Assembly (NCBI GenBank): GCA_947561585.1 | Contig: CANNZV010001028.1 | Span: 124,001 to 188,000 of the forward strand | DNA: 64,000 nt | Reading direction: 5' to 3' | Source: Caprella mutica | Taxonomy: Eukaryota > Arthropoda > Malacostraca > Amphipoda > Caprellidae | In this document: positions 55,106 to 64,000 of the stretch, in pieces | How positions within the stretch are numbered: position 1 is the stretch's first letter | How the letters are laid out: the number at the start of each line of letters is the position of its first letter | Position numbers and translations under genes: made by a program | Notes under the pieces: generated by a model | Database searches by the model: none | Seen by the model: only the letters and a program-made list of their open reading frames with translations | What the model was told of the DNA's origin: nothing

Positions 55106-55990
55106 ATTTATTTATTTATAAACATAATAAGCCCTTATAAATATGACTGTGCTCGGGCAGTCACAGACACAAAGGAACATATTATGGCCCAAAAAAGCGA
55201 CTAGCTTCTGGGGAAACCTATTTTCACATAAATTGTACAACGTATAATCATTCAAAAACAATAATAAAAAAAATACATATCAAGAACATTAAGACAAAAA
55301 AAATCATATACAATATCAGAAACACAGAACTACAAATTTTAAATCATCAAGCAGACTACAAATAACTACTCCTGCCTCAACAGATATATTTTAAAGACTC
55401 CCTCAAAAGCTATCAAATTGGACTATCTCTGATGTTATACGGAATATCATTCCATATCTTAACACCGGTATGCTTTATTGAAGACTTAGATTTGGTTTTC
55501 CTATATCTAGGCAGAACATAATTATCCCTATATCTAGTTGAATGATCATGAGTTTGTTGAAAAGTTACCAGTGTGTTACGGAGTGAAACATCAAATGATT
55601 CAAATTTAAAAACTCTATACATGTCCACCTATTTAATGGGTGAAGTGAATGCAGGGTCACCCCTATAACTATACAGAACAAAATTAGTTTTATCAATATT
55701 GGTAGCGATCTTATTTGCAACAAGCCATTGACAAATTCCCTGCAAGTGCTGGTTAATGACAACATGAGCATCAGCAAGTTCATGACGAGGCAACCTACAA
55801 CTTGCAGTCTAATCGTCAGCAAATAGTATGAAAGTGAAATACTGTGCAGAGTGAGGAAGATCGTTGATGTACAATAAAAATAATAAGGGACCTAGATTGC
55901 TACCCAGAGGAACGGAATGCGTTAACATAAAAGCATCGGATTCGACCCCATTTGTGCTAACAAACTGTCTCCTATTTGACAATTAGGATT
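55106..55990 (-). pseudogene. Decayed LINE fragment (reverse transcriptase end)
   Basis: Read on the minus strand across frameshifts: VPLGSNLGPLLFLLYINDLP then LFADD (reverse-transcriptase motifs B' and C), ANKIATNIDKTNFVLY, and a C-terminal HTGVKIWNDIPYNIRDS typical of CR1/Jockey-like ends. A TTTATTTATTTATT run at 55108-55122 is the complement of its 3' tail. It is inserted at the end of the 40-bp array, within the intron after exon A. Confidence 0.75.
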
Positions 55991-56165
55991 TGAACCAATC
56001 CAGACGTATACCTTTGTGTCTAATGTGTACAATGCTAGACAGATAAGAATATAACTAAGATATAATAAACAGACACTGTTTGCATAATTTCCGTAAATTA
56101 TTATTTTCAATCAGGAAGAAATATCTTCTTGTTTCCCTATTTATAACACATGCATTTTCTTTCAG
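55991..56165. other. Intron before exon B
   Basis: AT-rich, with a polypyrimidine tract and acceptor TTTCTTTCAG at the right end. Confidence 0.5.
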
Positions 56166-56310
56166 TTTCGGAAGCCAATCCTTGCGAATACAACAGCAAG
56201 TTGATGAACAGCATCTGGGGCATGTACAATAGGTACTCAGTGCATAATTTCAAGTCGAAACAATGCGAGCCAAGCCAGAAGAGAGAGGGAGGGATGTTTG
56301 CAGGGCATAG
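56166..56310 (+). CDS. Unrecognised gene, exon B
   Basis: 145 nt from acceptor TTTCTTTCAG to donor GTATGT. In the frame set by exon A it encodes VSEANPCEYNSKLMNSIWGM, YNRYSVHNFKSKQCEPSQ and KREGGMFAGH. It is higher in GC than the flanks and has no stop. No domain is recognised. It ends in phase 2. Confidence 0.75.
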
Positions 56311-57057
56311 GTATGTTTCTATCACCTTTGTCTACAGTTTTTAGTTACTAACATTGTTTGATAGAAGTTTAAAAGCAATATGGTAAACATCTCACTATTT
56401 AAACATCGGAATTAGGTATGTAATTTCCAATAATCTTTCTCATAGGTAAATGCATATGTAGTAGAGTTAAGACTTTGTGCAATGCAGGAGAGAAGTACCT
56501 GAATGTATGACTACACTGTCAGGATGAATGCGATCTAGTGGAGCATGATATTTGCAGTCCGTTTAACTAGATACGAGAGATGAGAAATGTTGCGTGTGTG
56601 TGCATGCATCTACGTGCAGGATGTACCGAGTTGATGTTGAGGCTTATGTACACCAATAAACAAGAGGAGACACTTAGTACAAAACATACAGGACCCAATA
56701 CCGGCCATGTTAGAGAGCAGTGTTTCCTATAAACTTTGGTTAGTTTCTTCAGATGTTACCCACTAAAATAATTACATTACGCTAACAAGTTTCTTGGAAT
56801 ATGGAAGGATAAATAATACTGTAATGTAATAAATAATACTAAATTGCTCTTCTTCAATAAATTAAGGACTGCAAATGTTGTAAGAGAGTAAGTTGACATC
56901 AGCTACCAGGTAATAGAAAATAAACAAAAAGTACAATTAACCTATTCAATATTTATAATACCATACTTATGGTAATTTTTCCACAGTTTAAGAATCATTG
57001 CTCTATACATTCAACATATAACTGATAATTTAGTAACACAAGTTTTTTTAATTGCAG
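56311..57057. other. Intron between exons B and C
   Basis: AT-rich with no repeat or exon recognised. Ends in the acceptor TTTTTTTAATTGCAG. Confidence 0.5.
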
Positions 57058-57184
57058 TGGTCCCAGATCCATTGAAGAAGGATCCAGTTCGACCATGCCC
57101 TCAGGCCGCAGTGAGGGTCTACCAGAAGCAGTTGCCTCGGTTCTCTTTCAGCAGCTCTAACCCACTGACTACGTTCTCATCAGG
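57058..57184 (+). CDS. Unrecognised gene, exon C (frame unresolved)
   Basis: 127 nt from acceptor AATTGCAG to donor GTAAAT. In one frame it reads VPDPLKKDPVRPCPQAAVRV, YQKQLPRFSFSSSNPLTTFS, which looks protein-like and is open to the donor. The phase predicted from exon B instead gives GPRSIEEGSSSTMPSGRS and a stop at about 57159. Either this is the last exon in that second frame, or there is an unseen small exon, a sequence error or a frameshift between B and C. Confidence 0.6.
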
Positions 57185-57948
57185 GTAAATGATAGTTCTA
57201 ACCTCTAGAGAATAGCATCAGCAGCCTTATTGCTTAGTGGTGTACCATGATGTCTCAAGACTGATGCTCTCTAACGCTTATTATATTTATGCGTGTAAAT
57301 ATAAAATATAATTACATTAATTGGTTTCATTAATACTCTATCTGTGTTTCGTAGGCTTCAGCATTGTCACAGACTGGTGGTAGGTGACTTTGTTCATGGA
57401 TGCTCTACCTTTCATACTGCTTCTTCGAATCCCTTGTATTTAATTTCTTTTTGACGTCAGCTACAGGCTCCCCAATGGTTAAAGCAGACATCAACCACCA
57501 CTATCTAATATTTATAATAAATTAATACAAAAATCCAAGGAGCCTTATAAAGTTATATTCCTGTTATTACGTCCACAGGAATGGTAAATAATATTAGATT
57601 AGCTATCAGAAATGTTCTCAGAGACTTCATTCGAACATCTTAAGGTTTCTAAAAAAGTAGTATTTTTTCTTTCGGAATAGGATGGTGGTGTGATTAGATA
57701 CGATACAATTTTAAATGCTTCTGCTCTTTAAAATTGTTGTAAGTTACTATAGTTGCATAGGGTAGAAATATGTCATTCATCAATTTGGTTTATTCAATAT
57801 CTTATCATCCACATTTCGTTTCCATCTATTTCCATCATTAGGTGGTATCTCGAAAGTTTAAAAATGTTATTACGCGATATTACTTATGTTGAGAGACTAG
57901 ATTATCATTTTCTGATATCACTATTTTCATTTATTATTTTATCAGAAG
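57185..57948. other. No gene seen
   Basis: AT-rich. Contains a CRE sequence at 57452-57459. It lies directly left of the Tigger element. Confidence 0.5.
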
Positions 57949-58145
57949 TACAGGCGTACCCCGATCTTATTACAAAATCGCGACTCACACTTACAACAAA
58001 ACTATAGTGTGAGACATGTCCCGAAGTTAGATTTTATAATTATTATCATTATTGTAATATACTGTCTTCTACACACAAAGGATTAACAAAAATTATGGGA
58101 CGGACTAGGCATCATCACTCATAATATTTTCAATTTTGATGTTCT

Positions 58146-58285
58146 GAATTAGCAAAGTCTGAGAGTGAGAATAGAAGTGAGGCATGGAACTAAATTAGCA
58201 AAGTCTGAGAGTGAGAATAGAAGTGAGGCATGGAACTAAATTAGCAAAGTCTGAGAGTGAGAATAGAAGTGAGGCATGGAACTTC
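58146..58285. repeat. 46-bp direct repeat, three copies
   Basis: AGCAAAGTCTGAGAGTGAGA and AGTGAGGCATGGAACT repeat three times, almost without change, inside the left part of the Tigger element. Confidence 0.95.
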
Positions 58286-58820
58286 TCACCAACCAAGGTA
58301 TTTTGTAAATTAGATTTGAATTAATTTTTCAATTCCATTAACTGTTATGTGTGCGGCTTTATACAAAATGAAAAATAGTATACTATTGATATTTGAAAAA
58401 GAATGAATGCTTTTTTTAAAATATTCATTTTTATAGTAAAATTCAGCTTACAAAAGCCACTTTGAAAACCTATGACATGCCGGGTTTCATAGAGCGACAG
58501 TTATCGTTAATATATTAAAGTTATTTGCTATCGATTTATGTAATATTTCCTATGTTAACATTAGTCATCATTTCAAATTTTAGCAGTTTCCAAACGATTC
58601 CCAATCCATACTATGAAACCTGGATGGATTAGAGTCATACCCGGTGAATAAGGTATAGAAATGAAATGGGTGACGAAACATTGGGTTTTCTATAATAATG
58701 GATCTAAATTATTTTAATTAGTATACAAGAGACTTATGTGTCTTTACCAAGCCTCTCATTTTGAGCTGTGTAAATAATTGAAAATGATAATATTTATTGA
58801 GAAAAAAGTATATAAATATA

Positions 58821-60106
58821 CAGGGTCGTGCAGCTAAATTGGGACTAACATAACTTTTTTTTAATTCGCTAGTTTGAAAGGCAAATAATGATTAAATGTA
58901 ATTTTTACTTGTATTTATTTGTTCGTTATTGTCTACAAAATAAAATCATTCTATGTGACTACACTTTGCGTCAATAATTTGGGAGTTTCTCGAGCGAAAC
59001 CGTGAACAACTCCTTTTTACATCCTCGGAGTTAAGATTACGAAATGCCCGACGAATGGCGGCCTTCAGAGAGTTGACACTTGGATGTGAAGTTACGTTAG
59101 ACTCTCCCTCAATGACGCCAAACAGCCAATAGTCACAAACATTCAGATCTGAGGAGCTGCTGGGCCAAATATCCTTCGAGACCATCAAAGGAAAATTCTC
59201 CTTCAGGAAATCCTGAACTTTCTTTGCTCCATGCGCGGGCGCAGAGTCTTGAACTAGCATCACTTTGAAGGGGTCGTAGTTCCTATGTATCCATGGCATC
59301 AAAACATCTTTCAGAATTTTCAAGTACTCCGCTGTGTTCATTTTAAGACCCGCTTCGATGAAATGAGGAGGCATCACCTTACCATCACTTGCGACGGCTG
59401 CAAAAACCATCACAGAAGCGGGATTTTTGCTCTGCATCACAGTAGGAACTTCCGAACAATCGGAGGCAACTACTCGAGTGTTCTGGCGATTTGCAACCTC
59501 ATCAAAACGAACTTTTTCTCGTCAACAAAAACGCGGACATATCCTCCTTTGTGTTTCAGATGGTTCAGAAGCTTTGATCATCTTTCAGCTCTGAGGGCTC
59601 TGGAGCTGGTAGTTAGGAGGTTACGGACTCTCCTTACGTATGACTTCATACCAAGGTCTTCCTTGACTGCCCTGCTGATGGTGCTACGACTCACTCTGCG
59701 CTTTTGTGCCAGTTTTGACATCGGCTGGCTTGGGTCTAACTTCAACGTCCTTTTCAGCCCAGCAAGGAATGTTTCGGTTCTCTTTCGATCACTGCGGGGA
59801 CTGTGTCGACTTCTCTGAACCTTATTCTCGGCATCAAAAGCAGCAACAACTCGATAAACAGTCGATTTCGCATAGCCAGTGCTCTTAATAATGTCTGAAA
59901 CAGAGTTCCCGGTGCGTCTCATTTCATATATGGTCGTTCTTCGTGCTAATTCCGCCCTTTTTTAGCGAAATATGCTAGATCTTAATCTGAAATATTATAG
60001 CAAAGGGCTTAAAGATTGTCTGTAAAAAAGAATTTAGTCATAAGTTAGAAATTACGGAAGATATATGCTGTTGAAGGGTTAGTCCCAATTTAGCTGCACG
60101 ACCCTG
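58821..60106 (-). mobile_element. maT-like (mariner/Tc1 superfamily) transposon inside Tigger
   Basis: 1,286 bp with perfect inverted ends CAGGGTCGTGCAGCTAAATT and the TA dinucleotides at 58819-58820 and 60107-60108. It is inserted in the left arm of the Tigger element, splitting AAATATA(C)ATA, which is intact in the right arm (62800-62815, inverted). It carries one transposase pseudogene. Confidence 0.93.
58946..59922 (-). pseudogene. maT-like transposase, broken by one stop and one frameshift
   Basis: The N-terminal part (59922-59578) has two helix-turn-helix regions: MRRTGNSVSDIIKSTGYAKS and LAQKRRVSRSTISRAVKEDL. A TGA then interrupts at about 59578, followed by KHKGGYVRVFVDEKKF with the first catalytic Asp. 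A one-base shift leads to DEVANRQNTRVVASDCSE and the second part, with VQDSAPAHG (second Asp) and SSDLNVCDYWLFG (third Asp). There are 37 residues between the second and third Asp, the DD37D spacing of maT elements. It is inactive as it stands. Confidence 0.88.
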
Positions 60107-60189
60107 TACATAGAACTCAAGCCCCTATATATGTAAGTTAAAACAACTTTTTGGGAAAAACACATTCAAAACATGATCTAGAAAATAAT

Positions 60190-60197
60190 TATTGTCT
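60190..60197. repeat. Target-site duplication of truncated LINE (left copy)
   Basis: TATTGTCT, identical to 61311-61318. It directly precedes the T-run that is the complement of the LINE poly-A tail. Confidence 0.75.
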
Positions 60198-61310
60198 TTT
60201 TTTTTTTTTTTTTTTTAAAAGACAATATTTTTCCATTAAAAACAAGAAGGTTAAAATCTTTACAGAAGAGGAAATTCCTTCAGGAACTACGAGTGAGGGG
60301 TTGAGCTCCCTGAAGGGATGGACCCGACCCTCTAAAACCTCTCCTTCGCGGCTGAGAGGATGCTGAAGGCATTCCCTCTCTGGATCGCAAGAGCCATTCG
60401 CTGTTGGAACCAGGCAGACTCCCTTGGATCATTCGTTGTCTCAACAAGGCGTCTACCTATGGACTTCATGATTAAGGAGGTCGTTCTACCGTACGCTCCT
60501 GTGGTCTCTATAGCAATTGGCTCAAATATGTATGCATCTCCATGGGCGGAGTATTTCTGACGTTTACGGTTCTCCGCAGCCCCGGCAGCTGATCCGGCCT
60601 CAACTGCGGAATCATTGAGGTGTGTCTCGGCAAATGTGTCGACACACGTGCAATCCCAAATCTGACTCTTTTCATTCATGTAAGGAAACACAGTAATACC
60701 ATCTGGGCGTTTACCATCACCTCTGTTTAGCCCAGGAGGCTCAAGTATTGAAGGGAGTCCTGCTCTCTGCAAAGCCCGTTTTACCACATCATTCATTGCT
60801 GCATGTTTTGGTTGACGCCCAGAACTGTACCTACAAGACAGGCCATGCAGTCCTCTGACATCCATCCCACTACCACAGCGGCAAGAATGAAGTTCACAAA
60901 CTCTGAGAGCAATGGCTACCCTCAGGACCTCTGGATCGAGCTGTGTACCCAACGACGGTATGGGAATCGCGTTCAACCACACTCCAGATTCTTTAAGAGA
61001 TGCAGATAATAGTCGTGCCCTTGCCACCTGATCAGCTCTAGCCAACAGACTCTCCATTAATGAATGAGCCCGTGGTGTATCCCATTCTTTTTGACTGGAC
61101 TCATGGACTGGTACCGGGAGACCAGCCTGTAAACCCTGCCTCCATGTCCCAACTGCATCCGTAAGCTCTCCGGTATCGACTACATTAATATTAGAAAGAA
61201 TAGTTTCAACCAAATCACTCACAAAATACATTGAAGACACAAAAGCAGGCCAGGCAATATCTCCAGCTCTCTTACAACCCAGTCCACCAAGGCCAACCGG
61301 TGAAGTTGCC
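60198..61310 (-). mobile_element. 5'-truncated LINE insertion with poly-A tail and 8-bp duplication
   Basis: A T-run at 60198-60216 (poly-A on the minus strand), about 115 bases of 3' UTR, an ORF end, then an abrupt 5' end at 61310. Both sides carry TATTGTCT. The AAAAGACAAT after the T-run also forms an inverted pair with ATTGTCTTTT before it. It was inserted within the Tigger element, next to an older LINE fragment. Confidence 0.85.
60332..61310 (-). pseudogene. C-terminal part of a LINE polyprotein with nuclease-like domain
   Basis: The open frame starts at the truncation point with TSPVGLGGLGCKRAGDIAWP, the usual end of a reverse-transcriptase region. It contains a Cys/His motif (C-x-C-G-S-G-M-D-x-R-G-L-H-G-L-S-C), then RPDGITVFPY and WDCTCVDTF. 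The P-D...D-C-T pattern looks like a PD-(D/E)XK restriction-like nuclease, as in LINEs with C-terminal endonucleases. It continues to GNAFSILSAAKERF at the end. It has no internal stop, but the reverse transcriptase core is absent. Confidence 0.7.
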
Positions 61311-61575
61311 TATTGTCTAGATCTATATTTATAAAACAAATAGATTTAAAATGCAATCATGGTTACAAAGACACAGGCACAAACAAGAATACAAAATTAA
61401 ATTCACCTTTAATGCTCTATATAGAATTTCTTCAGATCTTTTTTAAACATCGAAAGTCAATCTGCAGATTTAATATAATCAGGCAAGTTGTTAAATTTTA
61501 GTATACCAACAAAATGAGGCGAACGCCTTATCAGTTGCAGTCTCCTCCTTGACGGCACAAAATCAGAACTATGTA
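61311..61575 (-). pseudogene. Older LINE C-terminal fragment
   Basis: The minus strand reads FVPSRRRLQLIRRSPHFVGI, LKFNNLPDYIKSAD, a stop, then LSMFKKDLKKF. This resembles the last residues of many CR1/Jockey-like reverse transcriptases (N-x-L-P-x-x-I-K...F-K-K-x-L-K-x-F). The 61311-61318 duplication copy is part of it. Confidence 0.5.
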
Positions 61576-61631
61576 TAAGTATAAGTATATATGCTGACTA
61601 GAGGATAACGTGAATTTCTTTTTGAAAATGA

Positions 61632-62480
61632 ATGGATTTAAAAGATAATCGTGGATATCAATTCAGGCAATTAAAATCTGGAGGAAAGGCACAAGATACA
61701 TTTAGATACGAATTAATGCGATATGGCCCATATTCATCCCAACAGATTTTCAATGTGGATGAAACCGATTTGTATTGGAAAAAGACGCTCACGAGGCTTT
61801 ATAGAAAAAAATCAGCCCCTCGTCATAAGATAGCGAAAGATAGGTCGACATTGTTGCTTGGACGAAACGCATCCGGTGATTGCAAGTTGAAGCCTATGGT
61901 AATTTATCCATCACAAAATCCTCGAGCTGCAAAAGGCTTAATAAAATCATCAGTGTTAGTTCTATGGAAAGCTAATGCGAGGGAATGGATAATGAAGGTC
62001 TTGTTCCAAGAATAGTTTCTAACTAATTTTGCACTTGTAGTTGAACTACCTTGTCTTGATAATGCTCCCGAACCCCTTGCAGATCTGGAAGACCTTCACG
62101 CGAATGTAAAGATGATGTTTCTACCCCCGAACACAATATCAATTTTTCAGCCAATGGACCAAGGGGTGATAGCTTTATTCAAAATATATTACTTGCGACG
62201 TACATTTGCACAAGCAATACAAAAGACACTCACTATAACATCTATTATGCTATTGAAAACATAACCAATTATGATGTACAAAAAAAAAACAGCTACAACC
62301 AAATATTTCTGAGGAAGATTTCGCAGATTTTAAGGACCTCCGACCTAACGAAAAAGAAAATATTGGATTGTTCTCATGATTCTTGCAATGAATTCTCTGT
62401 CGCATCAGAGGGTCGTAATGGAACAATCCGTCTTATTGCTGATGGTATGAAGAAACTAAAGGATAAAGATCTAAATTAAG
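61632..62480 (+). pseudogene. Tigger transposase, DDE core, broken
   Basis: Encodes QIFNVDETDLYWKK (first catalytic Asp), RSTLLLGRNASGDCKLKPMV, LKPMVIYPSQNPRAAKG and VLFQE, then a stop. Across shifts it continues CLDNAPEPLADLEDLH (second Asp) and FLPPNTISIFQPMDQGV, ALFKIYYLRRTF. The N-terminal DNA-binding domain is missing. The order and motifs are those of pogo/Tigger transposases. Stops and frameshifts make it inactive. Confidence 0.88.
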
Positions 62481-63110
62481 AGCGGTTCACGAATGTTTCA
62501 CGTACAATTACTGATAGCCTACAGGTATACATGTAAATATATCATGATAAGAAAACTATCATTATCAATCTTATTTGGCAAGGAAGCAACCACATGCGAC
62601 ATCTCCAGTACCGATCGATGTTCCTTCACTTATACAGTATGTGTCAAGATTTCATTAATTAATCAACAACTACTCAGAACACAATACGCTGAAATAATGA
62701 AAGCATACTAAATTAGTTATTTATAAAATATTTATTTACAAAACTGATTTAATTTAATTTAATCCAAAAAGTTTTTTTTACTTATATAGGGGCTTGAGTT
62801 TTATGTATATTTGTATACTTTTTTTCTCAATAAATTTTATCATTACCAATCATTTTTATATTATGTCTATTTAATTATTAGATATGTTCAGGTTTCCTTA
62901 CCTGAATTACTAATTATGTATAGTATTTATTTGACATAATATATATTTGAATTTCATTCCTACTAAATATATTATTAACCATTAAATCATTTTCAATCAA
63001 TCAAAAATTACCAAAGTTACTCCTAAAATATTTTCTATACAAGTTAAAATAATTGCGAGACATGTCCCACAAGTCTGAAAAGTAATAAAAACGGGGTATA
63101 CGCCTGTATT

Positions 63111-63487
63111 TCAAATAAATTGAACTGAAACTAAATTATTTCAGTGATTATGGTACAATTCACATGATTAAGTAAAAGAATTAAAAAGTCTTTTTAACCT
63201 TAGAAACTATATGATACCGCTTACAGCAATAGATACTTACACTGGATGATGATATTAAATGTGATGTTGGAGATAACACATTACTATAAGGCTGAAAATG
63301 TTTATGATTTTTCCAAAATTGCAAAGATTTAACTGTGGGTGGTAAAATAATGGTATAAATTAAATCCACGGACTCCTGAAGCTGTCTGTGGTGAATGGGA
63401 GAGAAGAGGGCCTCCCTTAAGCCTCGAAATGTTGTAATTTGTCTTTTTTCATGTTAATCAATTTTTTAACACTATCTGCAGTTTCAG
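63111..63487. other. No gene seen
   Basis: AT-rich flank right of the Tigger element, with no recognised feature. Confidence 0.5.
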
Positions 63488-63660
63488 ATGATAGCGCTAT
63501 GGTTATTTTCTTCAACTACGAGGTTTTGCGTGTTAGGTAAGGCTTGTAGGCTTCATTTACTACCACCTCTTCATTTCCCTCTTCCATCCGCATTATTCCG
63601 TGAGTGTAGCCACCGGTACTTGTGTGAGCCACCGGTACTAGTAAGAGACCAAGTACCATC
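63488..63660 (-). repeat. Dispersed repeat, copy 3 of 3 (inverted)
   Basis: GATAGCGCTATGGTTAT, AGGCTTCATTTACTACCACC and CCTCTTCCATCCG match the reverse of 15505-15790 and 3895-4123. It adjoins the broken end of the transposase on its right. Confidence 0.7.
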
Positions 63661-63666
63661 ATTCTT

Positions 63667-64000
63667 CCTGTGGGGGCCTTGATTCAAACAAAAAAAAAAT
63701 TTCATCGGTCCAGATAACTTTCAACACAAAAGTTTCGGGATCTGGCTGATCCAAGAGCCACCGGCAGAATTTGAGTCGCTGTTCCTTATGGGCTTCCGTT
63801 ATTGGATGCACAGCCATATCAAGATAGAACCGCATGTGAAAGTCTTTCTTAAGGATTCTCCAATAAGTAGTTGAAGAAATGTCGAAAAGAGGCACGGATT
63901 TCCTGACTGAGCTTCTTGATTTTACATCCAAAAATGTTCTGACTTCTTTGACTTTTTCTGGCGTTCTCTTTGTGTGACCTCTTGATTTCTTCTTTCGAAA
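63667..64000 (-). pseudogene. Tc1/mariner-type transposase, partial at window edge
   Basis: The frame runs in from the right edge (SRGHTKRTPEKVKEVRTFLD) and reads SVRKSVPLFDISSTTYWRIL, AHKEQRLKFCRWLL and VIWTDEIFF. The last holds the expected first catalytic Asp (W-T-D-E). It stops matching after LFESR at about 63685, where a run of T/A and the dispersed repeat begin. It is therefore truncated at its C-terminal side; the N-terminus lies beyond 64000. Confidence 0.75.

Larger units (their letters stand above)
57951..63106 (+). mobile_element. Tigger/pogo DNA transposon carrying nested insertions
   Basis: Left end CAGGCGTACCCCG and right end CGGGGTATACGCCTG, each flanked by TA (57949-57950 and 63107-63108). 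The ends resemble Tigger1-type termini. Inner inverted pairs continue: GAGACATGTCCC (58010 against 63065) and AACTCAAGCCCCTATAT (60116 against 62795). The left arm is split by the maT element at 58821-60106. Without insertions the element would be about 2.7 kb, near the usual Tigger length. It carries a broken transposase. Confidence 0.9.

Noticed and set aside
33000..64000. A virus or integrated viral genome
   Set aside because: All reverse transcriptases here are of LINE or Penelope type; no capsid, envelope or viral replicase motif was seen.
1..64000. tRNA or rRNA genes
   Set aside because: I looked for conserved tRNA A/B boxes and rRNA core sequences by eye and saw none; a covariance-model scan would be needed to be sure.

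Overview
This is eukaryotic nuclear DNA. Genes are split by GT-AG introns, there are no bacterial operons, and most of the window is transposable elements and minisatellites. The mix of I-like LINEs, Penelope, Tigger, maT/mariner and hAT elements plus TTAA MITEs suggests an arthropod, probably an insect; a hemipteran is possible, but I cannot prove the species. Layout: (1) 0.8-17.2 kb, minus strand: the N-terminal half of a RalGAP beta-subunit gene (RalGAPB orthologue). Fourteen exons (2,105 nt, about 701 codons) join in consistent phase with no stop codon. The first coding exon (right of 17184) and the C-terminal Rap/Ran-GAP part (left of position 1) are missing. Its introns hold minisatellites next to the splice donors and a full-length LINE (5450-11339) with a 15-bp target-site duplication. 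(2) 17.2-25.5 kb: nested non-autonomous DNA transposons, including a 1.34-kb hAT element with an 8-bp duplication and a 2.4-kb inverted-repeat element carrying a 22-bp array of about 70 copies. (3) 25.6-31.6 kb: a truncated LINE, a decayed pogo/jerky-like transposase with a Ser/Thr-Pro minisatellite, and a 20-bp array. (4) 33-39 kb: a permuted Penelope-like element interrupted by a TTAA MITE, then two inverted-repeat elements and a second MITE copy. (5) 41-45.7 kb: a 42-bp and a 45-bp array, the latter with a 720-bp higher-order repeat. (6) 47.3-57.2 kb, plus strand: a likely promoter (CRE plus TATA box), a non-coding first exon, a series of minisatellites and three well-bounded exons of a gene I do not recognise. 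(7) 57.95-63.1 kb: a Tigger element with TA duplications, into which a maT element and LINE fragments have inserted. The right edge holds part of another Tc1/mariner-type transposase. The most striking observation is that in both host genes minisatellites begin at or within a few tens of bases of 5' splice sites. In at least three cases the unit is a copy of the exon end plus splice donor. No database search or alignment was run; family assignments rest on motifs and remembered family features.
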